From positions 1-64,000 of the forward strand of contig NZ_JACHCN010000005.1 of assembly GCF_014205795.1 (NCBI RefSeq): a stretch of 64,000 bases of DNA. Direction: 5' to 3'. The position numbers and the translations under genes were made by a program. The DNA is from Rhodanobacter sp. MP7CTX1. Lineage in GTDB: Bacteria > Pseudomonadota > Gammaproteobacteria > Xanthomonadales > Rhodanobacteraceae. Positions 8,915 to 18,418 of this stretch are shown in pieces (positions within the stretch are counted from its first letter, which is position 1; every line of letters begins with the position of its first letter). The notes under the pieces were generated by a model. The model did no database searches. It had not been told where the DNA came from and was given only the letters and a program-made list of their open reading frames with translations.

Positions 8915-9192
8915 TGGGGCTTAATTGAATCGTTCCCAGTGGCGTGTTTGCGTAGTGTCCGTCACGCGGAAAACACTTTCTCGCACAACACTTATTCAAA
9001 TTACACGGATCGGCATTAATCATGCCTGATGTTTAAATCATGGTTAACGTCACGATCAAGCTTTACAAGCATTCCGCAGATCAGCGAGAATCAAACCCGC
9101 TACAGCTTTCATTGCGTCAGGCTTCTTCCCCAATAATAGCCAGACTGCTCTAACCAGACCGCAAATTACGACACCACCCCCGGGAGTCAATC

Positions 9193-9516
9193 ATGGCCGT
9201 CGATATCAAGAGCCTCAATCATGCCCAACTCGTTGATCTGATCAGCAAGGCGCAAGTGCGTCAAACCGAATTGCGCAAGGAAAAGGTCGTCAAGCTGCGC
9301 GAGAAAGTGCATGCGCTGATCAAGGCCGAGGGTTATGTCTTCGAAGACATCTTCGGACAGGGGCGCGTCAAGACCCGCCGCAGCACCGGCACGGTAGCAC
9401 CGAAATACCGCAATCCGGCCAACCCGGAGCAGACCTGGTCCGGCCGCGGCAAGCGTCCGCATTGGTTCAATGATGCGTTGAAAGCAGGCAAGAGGGAAAA
9501 GGATCTGGCGATTTAA
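9193..9516 (+). CDS. H-NS-family nucleoid-associated protein
   Basis: Small DNA-binding protein of 107 aa. The N-terminal half is a charged helical dimerisation region (LVDLISKAQVRQTELRKEKVVKLREKVHALIKAEG). The C-terminus carries the H-NS DNA-binding motif (KYRNPANPEQTWSGRGKRPHWF, residues 74-95), whose core is the WSGRGKRP loop that enters AT-rich minor grooves. Members of this family usually silence horizontally acquired AT-rich DNA. GGGAG lies 7 nt upstream of the ATG. The comparatively AT-rich 350-bp region upstream would suit autoregulation. A strong terminator follows. Confidence 0.9.
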   Translation: MAVDIKSLNHAQLVDLISKAQVRQTELRKEKVVKLREKVHALIKAEGYVFEDIFGQGRVKTRRSTGTVAPKYRNPANPEQTWSGRGKRPHWFNDALKAGKREKDLAI

Positions 9517-9598
9517 TTGACGCAACCTCATTGTCATGATCCGGGCATGACGTCCTGATCGACAATTGCGCGTAACGTCAACTTCGCATGACAAAAAG

Positions 9599-9624
9599 CG
9601 CCGGCCTCAAGCCGGCGTTTTTTT
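9599..9624 (+). terminator. Rho-independent terminator of the H-NS-like gene
   Basis: Stem CGCCGGC (9599-9605), loop CTCAA, stem GCCGGCG (9611-9617), followed by seven T. Confidence 0.93.
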
Positions 9625-9691
9625 ATTTATGGCAGAACGTCGGGAACCAGCTGATGCATTCCGGGTGGATTGCAAATCCTCTGCCCCGACC

Positions 9692-10966
9692 TCAAAGCGA
9701 GCGGCGTGGCGAAATCAGCAGATCGCCAAACATCAGCCCGGCCACTAGTGAAACCAGCAGCGTCACGAGCAACAGACCGGTATCCATGCCCAGCGTGGTG
9801 TCTCGTTCAAGCAGGAAGGACATGCTGCGAAAACCGACGCTACCCGGCACCAGCAGGATGATGCCCGGCTCGCGAATGACCGCGCCCGGCCGCTTCATCC
9901 AGCGAGCGTAGACATTGGCGAGCGCGCTCAACAGAAAGCCGCCAAGAAATACGCCAGTCGGCGCACCCGGCAGGGAGCCGGAGATTTGGCCGCCCCAACG
10001 CGTTGCGAGATAACCGACGATCACCGCTCCCATCACCACCAGCCAATCCCTGCGGGCCGCACGAAACAGGATCGCGAAGCCGAACGCCCCAACCACCAGC
10101 GCGGGATAGTCGACCCAGCCAGGCAGGGGCGACAACGCATAGTCGCGCGCATGGATACCCACTGCGGCACACAGCTGGGTTGCTGCCACCGTGCCGAACG
10201 TGAGTTTGAGGAGGGTCGACACCGCCCCACCCATGCGCGCCATGCCGGCCACCAGATGCTGGCTGGAGATTTCGCGCACCGCGGTGGTCAACGACATGCC
10301 CGGAACCAGCACGATCAAGCTGGCCAATACCACCGACTTGATCGCCAACGGCACCACGAACGCGCTGACGATGATGGCGACGGCGGTGGCCACCATCGCA
10401 CTGATCGCCTCGCTAGCGGCCGCCAGCCGAGGTCTACGGGGCGCGAGCACGGTAATCGTGCCGATGATCAGGCCAATGAAGCCCGCGGTCAGCAGGTCCG
10501 GCCACGAGCTGTGCAGAAACAGGGCCACCACGCTGGCGGCGGACAAACCATAGGTGGCGATCACCCCGGCCTGCGCACGGCGACCATCGGGACGCCCCAG
10601 TTCGCGCAATCGATGAAAGCCTTCACGCAAATCAAGTTCGCCGGCAATCACCTGGTCGGCGATTTCATCTGCCTCGCACAGCCGCCCCAGGTTGACGTCC
10701 CCTGGCGCCAGCCGCATCACTTGGGTGGTCTGCGCTATGGCTTCGTCGCTCTGCATCAGGTCGGTGAACGAGACGATGATGGCGGTGGGGCTTGACCACA
10801 CATCGGCGGTCAGCCCAAGCCGCTGGGCCGCGCCGGCGATCGCCATCTCCAGTCGCGGCGCAGAGGTGCCGTACTGATGCAGCCGCCGCGCCAGCTCCAG
10901 CAAAAATGCGATACGGGTATTCAGCGGTGCCGTGGCCAGTGAGGTGACAACAAAGGCAGGATTCAT
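9692..10966 (-). CDS. ThrE-type threonine/serine exporter family protein
   Basis: Predicted inner-membrane exporter of 424 aa. The N-terminal third is a soluble domain (ARRLHQYGTSAPRLEMAIAGAAQRLGL, about residues 26-52) typical of the DUF1212 half of ThrE. It is followed by about ten hydrophobic segments covering both the DUF1212 and DUF3815 membrane modules (for example ATYGLSAASVVALFLH, GFIGLIIGTITVLAPRR and VPGMSLTTAVREISS). Fused two-module proteins of this size export small neutral amino acids in Corynebacterium; the substrate here is unproven. It converges with the H-NS-like gene. The roughly 290-bp region after its start (10967-11257) shows no other feature I can identify. Confidence 0.85.
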   Translation of the reverse strand: MNPAFVVTSLATAPLNTRIAFLLELARRLHQYGTSAPRLEMAIAGAAQRLGLTADVWSSPTAIIVSFTDLMQSDEAIAQTTQVMRLAPGDVNLGRLCEADEIADQVIAGELDLREGFHRLRELGRPDGRRAQAGVIATYGLSAASVVALFLHSSWPDLLTAGFIGLIIGTITVLAPRRPRLAAASEAISAMVATAVAIIVSAFVVPLAIKSVVLASLIVLVPGMSLTTAVREISSQHLVAGMARMGGAVSTLLKLTFGTVAATQLCAAVGIHARDYALSPLPGWVDYPALVVGAFGFAILFRAARRDWLVVMGAVIVGYLATRWGGQISGSLPGAPTGVFLGGFLLSALANVYARWMKRPGAVIREPGIILLVPGSVGFRSMSFLLERDTTLGMDTGLLLVTLLVSLVAGLMFGDLLISPRRSL

Positions 10967-11257
10967 CGGGTGCGCATCATCGTGGCGGGACGCATGCGTG
11001 GCGGAAGCGAAGATTTAGAGTGCGCTGTAGACATGCGGTTAGTAGAACTGATTTGGACGTCCATGCCTACCTGCAGCGACGACGCCAAACCACAGCCTGC
11101 CTCGGGATGTCCGCCATACCCGGTACGCTGCAACAGCACACGCCTTTCTGCCAGCACTACATGACAAGGAAGAACGCGCCATCGCGGTGGCCTCGAGAGA
11201 TGCGATCGGTTGGGGCGTCTGGGCTAAACGCCGATGCGGATCGCCGACGCGTCCCGG

Positions 11258-12427
11258 CTATTGGTAGTTCAGCGTGAAGACCACGCCTGCGTTGGCGGTG
11301 CCGGGCGTGACGCTGGAGCCGGTCTGGACATACGAAGCGCTCAACGGAATCGTGTAGTTGCCGGCGGCACCGGCATACCCGGTATAGGTGTTGTATGAGA
11401 TGAACGCGATGGGGTTGTCGGTGCTCGGGTCCGCAATCCGGATGCCGACCCCGTTGGCGCTACTGGTCGTCGTCAGTTGGGCGACGCCGTTGTTCGTCTG
11501 GCCGATGCTGCCATTGTTCGGGCTAAGCGAGTAAGAGATGGAGTTGATTCCCGCCTGGCAAGTGAGCGGTATCACGAATGACTTGTTCGCGAGCCGGCTA
11601 CCCACTCCCTTGAAGCCAGTCACCGAGTTGTTGTTGCCCATGGGCACGGTCACATCGGCGGTGGTGCAGGTGGGTACGGTCACGACGATCGGCGTGGCGG
11701 CGAAGAATACCTGGGTATGGTAGTTATTCCCGTCGGTCACCGGCCTGATGTCCATGATCTGGGCCGCCGACAAAGTGAACGAGCCCGCTGCGATAGGTCC
11801 GGTCTTGACGTATCGCGCCCTGATCATCGCGCCCTCACTTTGTATGTACGTCAAACCGTAACTGTGGCTGCCCCCCGAAATATAGCCATTGCCCGTCAAA
11901 GCCACTTCACCCGGACCATACGAGGTGGTGCCGCCGAGGTACCCCGTAAACAACAGCACGACGCCAAGACCGCTCACGCCAGTGGGGTACACCGTGTACG
12001 AGGCGCCTTGAACCGATATCGTGCTACCGCCCGATATCATCGATTCGGCCTGTATCTGCAGCGGAGAGCCAAAGGCCGCGGTGCAGCTCAATCCGTTCGT
12101 GTTGCCCACTGACGCGGTATAGCCGCCAACCCAGCTCCCCACCGGCAGATCAGGTGGAATCGCCGCCGCAGACGGAACGGGAAGTCGGAATGGCCCCGAC
12201 AACCCACCCACGCAGGTCACACCGGCATGCGCCAACTGACCGACAAACAACATTGCGCAGGCGAAACCTGGTCGAGCCAGGCGCGATGCTGACGACTTGG
12301 TCTGCCGACCCGTGGTGAGCGATGCGTTCCGTCGCCCAGTGACCAGCGCGGCAACCATGGCGGCCACCCACCTTCCAAGCGCAGGCCGGAACGAATGACG
12401 ATGCTTGAAACGATCAGTGGCTTTCAT
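11258..12427 (-). CDS. Fimbrial tip adhesin-like protein of the chaperone-usher operon
   Basis: Last gene of the fimbrial operon, starting 10 nt after the usher stop (MKATDRFKHRHS, 389 aa). A long positively charged N-terminus precedes a hydrophobic signal segment ending LFVGQLAHAG. A roughly 190-residue N-terminal domain with two early Cys (VTCVGG and LSCTAAFG) has no recognisable relatives by eye and would be the receptor-binding lectin-like domain. The C-terminal 140 residues look like a pilin domain (PTCTTADVTVPMG, FVIPLTCQAG, ending GVVFTLNYQ), with the terminal beta strand used in donor-strand exchange. This two-domain plan is that of FimH-like adhesins. Confidence 0.8.
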   Translation of the reverse strand: MKATDRFKHRHSFRPALGRWVAAMVAALVTGRRNASLTTGRQTKSSASRLARPGFACAMLFVGQLAHAGVTCVGGLSGPFRLPVPSAAAIPPDLPVGSWVGGYTASVGNTNGLSCTAAFGSPLQIQAESMISGGSTISVQGASYTVYPTGVSGLGVVLLFTGYLGGTTSYGPGEVALTGNGYISGGSHSYGLTYIQSEGAMIRARYVKTGPIAAGSFTLSAAQIMDIRPVTDGNNYHTQVFFAATPIVVTVPTCTTADVTVPMGNNNSVTGFKGVGSRLANKSFVIPLTCQAGINSISYSLSPNNGSIGQTNNGVAQLTTTSSANGVGIRIADPSTDNPIAFISYNTYTGYAGAAGNYTIPLSASYVQTGSSVTPGTANAGVVFTLNYQ

Positions 12428-12437
12428 CGGATAAATC

Positions 12438-15065
12438 TCACGGTGTCGCATTCTTGTTCGGGGAGGCTGCCGCGCTACCCATCTGGACCACATCCAGCAG
12501 ACACGGCGTGGACACGATCGTGATCGCATTGGGATCACCCTTGGCACCTTCCGGCAGCGTGTAACGCGCGTGGCAACTCTGCGCCAGTGGCCCGTTCCAT
12601 TTCACGACGACTTCGCCTTGGTTGGACTTGAGGCCGCGCACGATTACGCGGCCGGTCTGGGCGACGGTGCCGATGCTGTTCCCTTCGGCGTCGAATACTT
12701 CCGCACCGAACGGCGGCAGCTTGCCGTCGGGGGTACTCAGTCGCAGAACAGCGGAACGGCCCAGGTTTTCGGTTTCGAACTTGAGCCTCACCACGGCGCC
12801 TGCAGTGGGCGCCGTCTGCAGCTGAGTGGACTTCAATTCCACGTTGAGTGGCAGGCCCTTGGGGTCGATCTCCACGCTGTTGCGCGAGAACGGCACAACG
12901 TTCGCGAGCAGCGCGTGACCCCAACGATCGACCTTCAGGCCGATGTCGTTCGCCACCCGTGCGCCGGCGGCATCCTTGGCCTCGACGATGACCGAGGTCT
13001 CGCCCATGCTCGGCGTGAACGCCACGCCACCGCCGTACACCACGAAGCCACCGGAGATACCGGCGCCGGTCTGCGTATAGTCTTGTCCACGGCTCGCCGT
13101 GCCCGTAAAGCGTGCGACAGGTGAGACGTAGCTGAGATTCGCGCCCGCGTTGGATGTGCTGCCCGAATCTGTTCCAGTGGCATGCGAGGCATTGAGACCG
13201 TAGCCGAAAGCGTTGTCGGTGCCGAGCGTTCCTGACAACGACTCCTGCATGGTGGTTGCACCCATGCTGTCGTGCTGCAGGGTGCTCGTCGAATAAGGAC
13301 GGTACGCGCCGCTGCCCAACGGAATGCCGACCGTGAACATCACCTGGTCGTCCCAGCGCTTTCTGATGACATCGAACTGCCGTGCCGCCGTTGCGCCAAA
13401 GCTGAAGCGCCGGAAATTGTTGTTGTAGCCAAACTGGAACTGGGTATCCCGACCGCTGCGATTCCAGTAGTCCTGCGTGGATGCCGACGCATAGAAGCTG
13501 CCATAGCCCGCGGGCAGATCCTGGTTGACCGTGGCCTGCAAACGCCCGCGCGTTCGGTCGATCTGGCCGACACCACCGAGGCTGCGGCCACGGTCGACCT
13601 CGCGCATCAGCATGGCGTCCTGCAGACCAAGGTAGCCGTTGCTCGAGTAGCGATAAGCGCCCAGCGTGATGTTCGTGTTGGTGGGCGCCACCAGCTTGCT
13701 ATAGCTCAGGCGCACGCTTTGCCCCTGCATGTCCGGCGCATTGCGCAGAGACGTATCGGCCTGCGTCACGTCGAGTCCGAGGGCGCCATAGCTGGTATTG
13801 AGCGCCACACCGCCCACGGCTGCGGCATATCCGTCGGCAGCCGTCACGCCACCATAGCCTGTCAGCAGGTTCGAGAAGCCGTGCTGCATGGTGGCCTGAG
13901 TCAGCCACGGGGTATCGCGCACTGACGGGTTCCGGTACTCACCGGCAGTGACACTGAAACGCGTAACGCCCTGGCGCACTGCGTTGACTGGCGGCGCGAA
14001 CGGCACCTGCGAGGTGTGCACACTGCCGTCGGCTTCGGTGACGACGACCTGGAGGTCACCGCCGTAGCCGGTCGGGTACAGGTCGTTGATCTCGAAGGCA
14101 CCTGCACCCACGGTGGTCTCGTAAATGATGTTGCCGTTCTGGCGGATCTGCACCCTGGCGTTGGTATTGGCAATGCCATGGACGACCGGCGCGTAGCCTC
14201 GCTGCGACTCCGGATACATGCGGTCGTCAGTGGCGAGCTGCGCACCGCGGAAACCGACGCTGTCGAACATCATGCCGTCAGTGAACGCATCGCCGAGGGT
14301 CAGCTGGCTCTTGAGCGGCGCGATGGCGCGCTGCAGACTGGTCTGCACGCTCTGGTAGTGCGTGCCCGTGTCCGAACTGTTGTAGTTGCCAACATGACGG
14401 AAGCGCCACGCGCCCACGTTGAAGCCCGCGTTGAGACCGACATAGCTCTGCGTGTCTGTATGCCCGCCCGAGTTGCCGTGATAGACGTTGGCGTTGTAGG
14501 CCACCCGGCCGGCCGTTACGCCATTGTCCCAATACGCGGGATCGACGTAACCGCGCGCATGGTTGAGCAGTGCAACCTGGGGCAGGTTGATATCGAGCCG
14601 CTGCTCCGACATGTCGAACACTGCCGTCGCATCCGGCACCAGCTGCGACAGCGGCGTGCATGACTCGCCCTGCTCCACCTTCGACGCGGCGTCGGGATTC
14701 AGCTTGGAGAGATCCACACCGATACGCTCGAGCAATGCGCGATCGAAGCATGGCTGCACTCCGCCGTCGAAACTGCGCAGATTCACGTCGTTGAGGCCTA
14801 TCCAGACTTTGTTGAGATACAGATCCGCGCGATATTGCCCCGGAACGAGGACAGCGCCTTTGCTGTAGCGGCTGACGTCGATGACCGTACCGCCGGTACG
14901 CATGAAATCGGTGCTGAAGTCGACTTCGTTCACTGCGCTGCCAGACTCGGCGGCCATCGCAACAGACGCGCCGCCAGCCAACGAAAGCATCAATACCTTG
15001 CCGGTGTAGATGCCGCATGCAAACAGGCGGGCTTTGTTCCTCTTCCCTGCCTTGTTCTTTTTCAT
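12438..15065 (-). CDS. Outer-membrane usher (FimD/PapC family)
   Basis: 875-aa usher that assembles and secretes pilin subunits across the outer membrane. The start MKKNKAGKRNKARLF at 15065 lies 4 nt after the chaperone stop and is followed by a signal segment ending GASVAMA. The N-terminal chaperone-binding domain is marked by VDFSTDFMRTGG and VDVSRYSKGAVLVPGQYRAD. The beta-barrel and plug region contains SVGFRGAQLATDDRMYP, GYAPVVHGIA and YETTVGAGAFEINDLYPTG, which are usher hallmarks. Two C-terminal domains end with PLAQSCHARYTLP. Full length for the family; no frame damage. Confidence 0.95.
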   Translation of the reverse strand: MKKNKAGKRNKARLFACGIYTGKVLMLSLAGGASVAMAAESGSAVNEVDFSTDFMRTGGTVIDVSRYSKGAVLVPGQYRADLYLNKVWIGLNDVNLRSFDGGVQPCFDRALLERIGVDLSKLNPDAASKVEQGESCTPLSQLVPDATAVFDMSEQRLDINLPQVALLNHARGYVDPAYWDNGVTAGRVAYNANVYHGNSGGHTDTQSYVGLNAGFNVGAWRFRHVGNYNSSDTGTHYQSVQTSLQRAIAPLKSQLTLGDAFTDGMMFDSVGFRGAQLATDDRMYPESQRGYAPVVHGIANTNARVQIRQNGNIIYETTVGAGAFEINDLYPTGYGGDLQVVVTEADGSVHTSQVPFAPPVNAVRQGVTRFSVTAGEYRNPSVRDTPWLTQATMQHGFSNLLTGYGGVTAADGYAAAVGGVALNTSYGALGLDVTQADTSLRNAPDMQGQSVRLSYSKLVAPTNTNITLGAYRYSSNGYLGLQDAMLMREVDRGRSLGGVGQIDRTRGRLQATVNQDLPAGYGSFYASASTQDYWNRSGRDTQFQFGYNNNFRRFSFGATAARQFDVIRKRWDDQVMFTVGIPLGSGAYRPYSTSTLQHDSMGATTMQESLSGTLGTDNAFGYGLNASHATGTDSGSTSNAGANLSYVSPVARFTGTASRGQDYTQTGAGISGGFVVYGGGVAFTPSMGETSVIVEAKDAAGARVANDIGLKVDRWGHALLANVVPFSRNSVEIDPKGLPLNVELKSTQLQTAPTAGAVVRLKFETENLGRSAVLRLSTPDGKLPPFGAEVFDAEGNSIGTVAQTGRVIVRGLKSNQGEVVVKWNGPLAQSCHARYTLPEGAKGDPNAITIVSTPCLLDVVQMGSAAASPNKNATP

Positions 15066-15069
15066 CGAA

Positions 15070-15825
15070 TCAACGCGCAGCTGACGACAGCGACGCATCT
15101 CCTTCGGTGATTCCGCCAAAATCGTTGATGGCCCGGTAATGCACCTTGGCCTCGGCCGCAGGTGCGCTCGTTCCTTTCAGTTTGAAGCGAACGGTTTCGC
15201 CGGGAGCGACCATGCCACCCTCATCGAATGTGGCGTGCTTGCCGCCCGCACCGACATCCACGCTGGCAAACGAGACATAAAAGGGCGTGGGGTCGCGGAT
15301 TTCGATTATCTGCGTGGTGCCGTCCTGCACCAGACGCCAGCTCAGCTTCGAGGGAGCGTCCATGGCGCTTCCCTCCAGTCCTGCCGGGCGGAAAAACAAC
15401 TTGATGCGCGAGCGGATGGCGAACTGCAGGTAGTTGCGGCTGGCCTCGTCGGACTCGCCCGCCTTCGGCGGGATCTCCAGCACGTTGAGCCAGAACACCG
15501 ATTCCTTGTCTTTCGGCAACGGCTCGCCGGTATAGAGCACACGTAGCGTCTGCGCCTTGTCCGGATCGATACGCGCCACCGGTGGCGTCACCGTAAACGG
15601 CACCTGGATGTTGGTGGGTGCGTCCTCGGCCTCGCCCTTGTCGATCCACACCTGGGTGAGTGCCGGCATCTCACCCTTGTTGGTGAGCTTGACGGTCGTT
15701 TCGTGGTCCGCGCCGTTGTAAACCACGCGCGTACCCGAAATCACCACGGAAGCATTTGCATTCAGGCCAGCCACCAGACCTGTGATCGCGAGGCTGGCGT
15801 GAAGCAACGCACGGAACGTCGACAT
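15070..15825 (-). CDS. Periplasmic pilus-assembly chaperone (PapD family)
   Basis: 251 aa from MSTFRALLHASLAITG, with a signal peptide ending NANA. The PapD fold is shown by SVVISGTRVVYNGADHETTVKLTN at the mature N-terminus (G1-type strand region), FWLNVLEIPPKA, and the family signature SRIKLFFRPAGL around residue 145-155. It caps pilin subunits by donor-strand complementation and hands them to the usher. A start 8 codons upstream (MQGVYVKP) is possible. It follows the pilin gene after a 125-bp gap that contains a hairpin, and is tightly linked to the usher. Confidence 0.93.
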   Translation of the reverse strand: MSTFRALLHASLAITGLVAGLNANASVVISGTRVVYNGADHETTVKLTNKGEMPALTQVWIDKGEAEDAPTNIQVPFTVTPPVARIDPDKAQTLRVLYTGEPLPKDKESVFWLNVLEIPPKAGESDEASRNYLQFAIRSRIKLFFRPAGLEGSAMDAPSKLSWRLVQDGTTQIIEIRDPTPFYVSFASVDVGAGGKHATFDEGGMVAPGETVRFKLKGTSAPAAEAKVHYRAINDFGGITEGDASLSSAAR

Positions 15826-15910
15826 GGGTTTCACGTAAACACCTTGCACATGGCACTTGAGGGGGAGTGAAGGAGATACAGAACCCTGTCGATGGACGAG
15901 GGCCCGAAAG

Positions 15911-15935
15911 CGGCCGCAGTCGATGACTGCGGCCG
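15911..15935 (-). terminator. Hairpin between pilin and chaperone genes (attenuator-like)
   Basis: CGGCCGCAGTC and GACTGCGGCCG form a perfect 11-bp stem with a GAT spacer. Only a short CTTT follows on the minus strand, so termination would be partial. That fits the usual need for far more pilin than chaperone or usher. Confidence 0.6.
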
Positions 15936-15950
15936 TTCTGTCGCGACGTC

Positions 15951-16493
15951 TTAGTTGAAGACGATCGTGTACACCGCGTTGGAGGTAACGGAACCGGCCG
16001 AAGATGCGCCGCCATTGGCGTAATACTGGGCGGTGTACTTCAGCGTCGCGGCACCTGTTGCGTCCGTCACCACCTGCAAGTCGCCCTGGGTGGCAGCGGT
16101 GGTCTGGCTCAATGTCATCACCGTGGACGCGGAGTTGAGCAGCTGGATCTGAACCTTGGCAGCCGAGCCGGTGTTGTTCAGTCGGTCAGTGGTGATACCT
16201 GCGCTGCCCGCACTGAACAAGGCACGCACCGGAATCAGCGTGGGGCAACTGGTGAGAACGATCTGGAACGGCGTGCTGCCCGCAGTGGTGCCACCCGCGC
16301 TCAAGTTTGCCGCCGGCAGGGTCGGCAGGGTCACGGTGATGTTGCCCGAGGTGCCGTTCGTGACAACGCAGGTATCGGCAGTCAGGGCACCATTGAACGT
16401 TATGTTTCCGGTGGTGGGAGCAGCCGACGCAAACTGCGAGGCCAGCGCGCCAGCACCGATGACCATGGCAAGGAAGAGCTTGTTGATTTTCAT
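15951..16493 (-). CDS. Type 1-like fimbrial major subunit (pilin)
   Basis: First gene of the operon, 180 aa. Signal peptide MKINKLFLAMVIGAGALASQFASA, then a mature N-terminal strand (PTTGNITFNGALTADTC) that would complete the neighbouring subunit. A single disulfide pair, Cys in TADTCVV and LTSCPTL, has the spacing usual for FimA-type pilins. It ends with the alternating hydrophobic strand VTSNAVYTIVFN. AGAAGG lies about 8 nt before the ATG. Transcribed toward chaperone, usher and adhesin. Confidence 0.93.
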   Translation of the reverse strand: MKINKLFLAMVIGAGALASQFASAAPTTGNITFNGALTADTCVVTNGTSGNITVTLPTLPAANLSAGGTTAGSTPFQIVLTSCPTLIPVRALFSAGSAGITTDRLNNTGSAAKVQIQLLNSASTVMTLSQTTAATQGDLQVVTDATGAATLKYTAQYYANGGASSAGSVTSNAVYTIVFN

Positions 16494-16671
16494 GCGTAGA
16501 ACCTTCTATCTATGGTGAGAGTCACGGGGAAATTCCGCATTTGGCCAGGGGTTTGTTCGACCTGTGTCGGCAAGGTCGTACCGCCAGCAGACCCTTCGTT
16601 CACCACCCTTGGCTGCCTGTGTCGGATGGCTCTGGGAAGTCAGCGATGGGTCGGATCTGACCCCGACATGA

Positions 16672-16687
16672 TGTGATGCCCATCACA
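16672..16687. promoter_or_regulatory. CRP/Clp-type binding site upstream of the fimbrial operon
   Basis: TGTGA-TGCCCA-TCACA matches the TGTGA-N6-TCACA consensus exactly. It lies about 180 bp upstream of the pilin ATG. In Xanthomonadales the CRP homologue Clp uses this consensus. The rest of the 16494-16818 gap has no supported gene; a GGGTC/GACCC hairpin lies at about 16649-16665. Confidence 0.65.
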
Positions 16688-16818
16688 GAGCTGATATGAG
16701 AAAGGTCTGAATCCCGTATGAGAAAACCCTTAAATCGCGTACCGCCATGGCCTCGTCCGCGCAGTGCATCGACACAACCGTGTGGCAGGCGATAGATACA
16801 GCCCTGTTTTTGACAGCC

Positions 16819-16844
16819 AAAAAAAAGGCCTCTTGCGAGGCCTT
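16819..16844 (-). terminator. Rho-independent terminator of the SPFH-NfeD operon
   Basis: On the minus strand AAGGCCTC-GCAA-GAGGCCTT is followed by eight T (16819-16826 are all A on the plus strand). Confidence 0.93.
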
Positions 16845-16884
16845 GGGAATGACGCCAGATGATGTTTTTTTTCGCGCAGGCGCG

Positions 16885-17331
16885 CTAAGGCGCGGCACGC
16901 ACTTTCAGCGTGGTGCCATCGACGGCCACTACTTCCACGGTGCTGCCCAGGGGTAGATCCGGTCCGCTGACCAGCCACTGACCGTCGCCCACGCATGCCT
17001 TGCCGCGACCGTTGATGATGGGCTCGATCAGCACATAACGCTGACCGATCATCTGCTCGCCACGACGGTTCAACCGCTCACTGCCCGGTACGCGCCGTTC
17101 CAGCCTCGGCCGTAACAGGCGCGCATAGACCAGGCAGGCGGCGAACGCCAGCAGGGCAAACAGCACCGCCTGCGCCAGCAATGCCAGCGACGGCACGAGC
17201 CACAACACCACGCCCATCGCCGCTGCCGCCAGGCCGATCCACAACATGAAGTAACCCGGCATCAGGACTTCGCCGGCAATCAATAGCAGCGCCAGGATCC
17301 ACCACAGGTAATGCGTCGATAGCTCCCACAT
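16885..17331 (-). CDS. NfeD-family membrane protein
   Basis: 148 aa. Three hydrophobic segments in the first 75 residues (WWILALLLIAGEVLMPGYFMLWIGLAAAAMGVV and ALLAQAVLFALLAFAACLVY) precede a C-terminal OB-fold domain (MIGQRYVLIEPIINGRGKACVGDGQWLVSG, ending TTLKVRAAP). Short NfeD proteins of this type partner with SPFH proteins and are thought to act in membrane-domain organisation or quality control. It starts 10 nt after the SPFH stop, with TGAGG spanning that stop serving as its ribosome binding site. A terminator follows. Confidence 0.9.
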   Translation of the reverse strand: MWELSTHYLWWILALLLIAGEVLMPGYFMLWIGLAAAAMGVVLWLVPSLALLAQAVLFALLAFAACLVYARLLRPRLERRVPGSERLNRRGEQMIGQRYVLIEPIINGRGKACVGDGQWLVSGPDLPLGSTVEVVAVDGTTLKVRAAP

Positions 17332-17341
17332 AACGCGGTCC

Positions 17342-18292
17342 TCAGCGTAGCGGCGGCTGGATCGCCGCCGATTTCTGCTGCTGGCCCAGCGACTCCTTGG
17401 CCAGCTCGGCGATGCCGGCCAGTGAACCCAGAATTCCGGTGGCTTCGATGGGCAGCAAGAGCATTTTCTGGTTTGGCGACTTCGCCATTTCCTTCAACGC
17501 CTCGACGTAGTTGTTCGCGACAAAGTAGTTCAGCGCATTGACGTTGCCGTTGGCGATCGCGTTGGACACCATCGTGGTTGCCTTCGCTTCCGCTTCGGCC
17601 GAACGCTCGCGCGCCTCGGCCGCGCGGAATGCTGCTTCTTTCTCGCCTTCTGCGGCCAGGATCACCGACTGCTTTTCACCCTCGGCCTTGAGGATCGCGG
17701 CCTGACGAAAACCTTCCGCATCAAGGATGTTCGCGCGCTTCTCGCGCTCGGCCTTCATCTGTCGCGCCATCGCGTCGATCAGATCGCGCGGCGGTGCGAT
17801 GTCCTTGATCTCGATGCGGTTGACCTTGACACCCCACGGATGGGTCGCCTCATCGACCACGCGCAACAACTTCGCATTGATGCCATCGCGCTGGCTCAAC
17901 GATTCATCCAGGTCCATCGAACCGAGCACGGTACGGATATTGGTCATGATCAACGCGAGCGAGGCCTGCTCCAGATTGGACACCTCGTAGGCAGCCTTGG
18001 ATGCATCCAACACCTGGTAGAACACCACGCCATCGACGCGCACCACCGCGTTGTCCTTGGTGATGACGTCCTGCGACGGCACGTCCAGCACCTGCTCCAT
18101 CATGTTGATCTTGCGGCCTACGGTTTGATAGATCGGAATCAGCAGGTGCAGGCCCGGGCTGAGCGTGCGGGTGTATTTGCCGAACGTTTCCACCGTCCAT
18201 TCGAAACCCTGCGGCACGATACGCACCAGCTTGGCCACGCCGATGACGACGACCAGCACGATGACCAACGCAAGAAGCTGTCCCATTGCCAT
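17342..18292 (-). CDS. SPFH/Band 7 protein (QmcA/stomatin-like)
   Basis: 316 aa from MAMGQLLALVIVLVVVIGVAKLVR. One N-terminal membrane helix is followed by the SPFH domain (VPQGFEWTVETFGKYTRTLSPGLHLLIP, KINMMEQVLDVPSQDVITKDNAVVRVDGVVFYQV). Then comes a long Ala/Glu-rich coiled coil (KAEREKRANILDAEGFRQAAILKAEGEKQSVILAAEGEKEAAF, about residues 185-245). The start is chosen for GGGAG 7 nt upstream; the frame is open 26 codons further but without a binding site. These proteins form large membrane-anchored rings, and pairing with NfeD is the rule. Substrate or client unknown. Confidence 0.92.
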   Translation of the reverse strand: MAMGQLLALVIVLVVVIGVAKLVRIVPQGFEWTVETFGKYTRTLSPGLHLLIPIYQTVGRKINMMEQVLDVPSQDVITKDNAVVRVDGVVFYQVLDASKAAYEVSNLEQASLALIMTNIRTVLGSMDLDESLSQRDGINAKLLRVVDEATHPWGVKVNRIEIKDIAPPRDLIDAMARQMKAEREKRANILDAEGFRQAAILKAEGEKQSVILAAEGEKEAAFRAAEARERSAEAEAKATTMVSNAIANGNVNALNYFVANNYVEALKEMAKSPNQKMLLLPIEATGILGSLAGIAELAKESLGQQQKSAAIQPPLR

Positions 18293-18418
18293 TACCCGAC
18301 TCCCTATCCTGATGAGCCTTGAGTATAAGGAAGCTTGTAGGTCAGAGGCTGCTATAAATTTTTTCGACACGGTGACTGGCGATCATCCCTGCCAAGAATC
18401 GTGTGAGCCACAGTCCTT

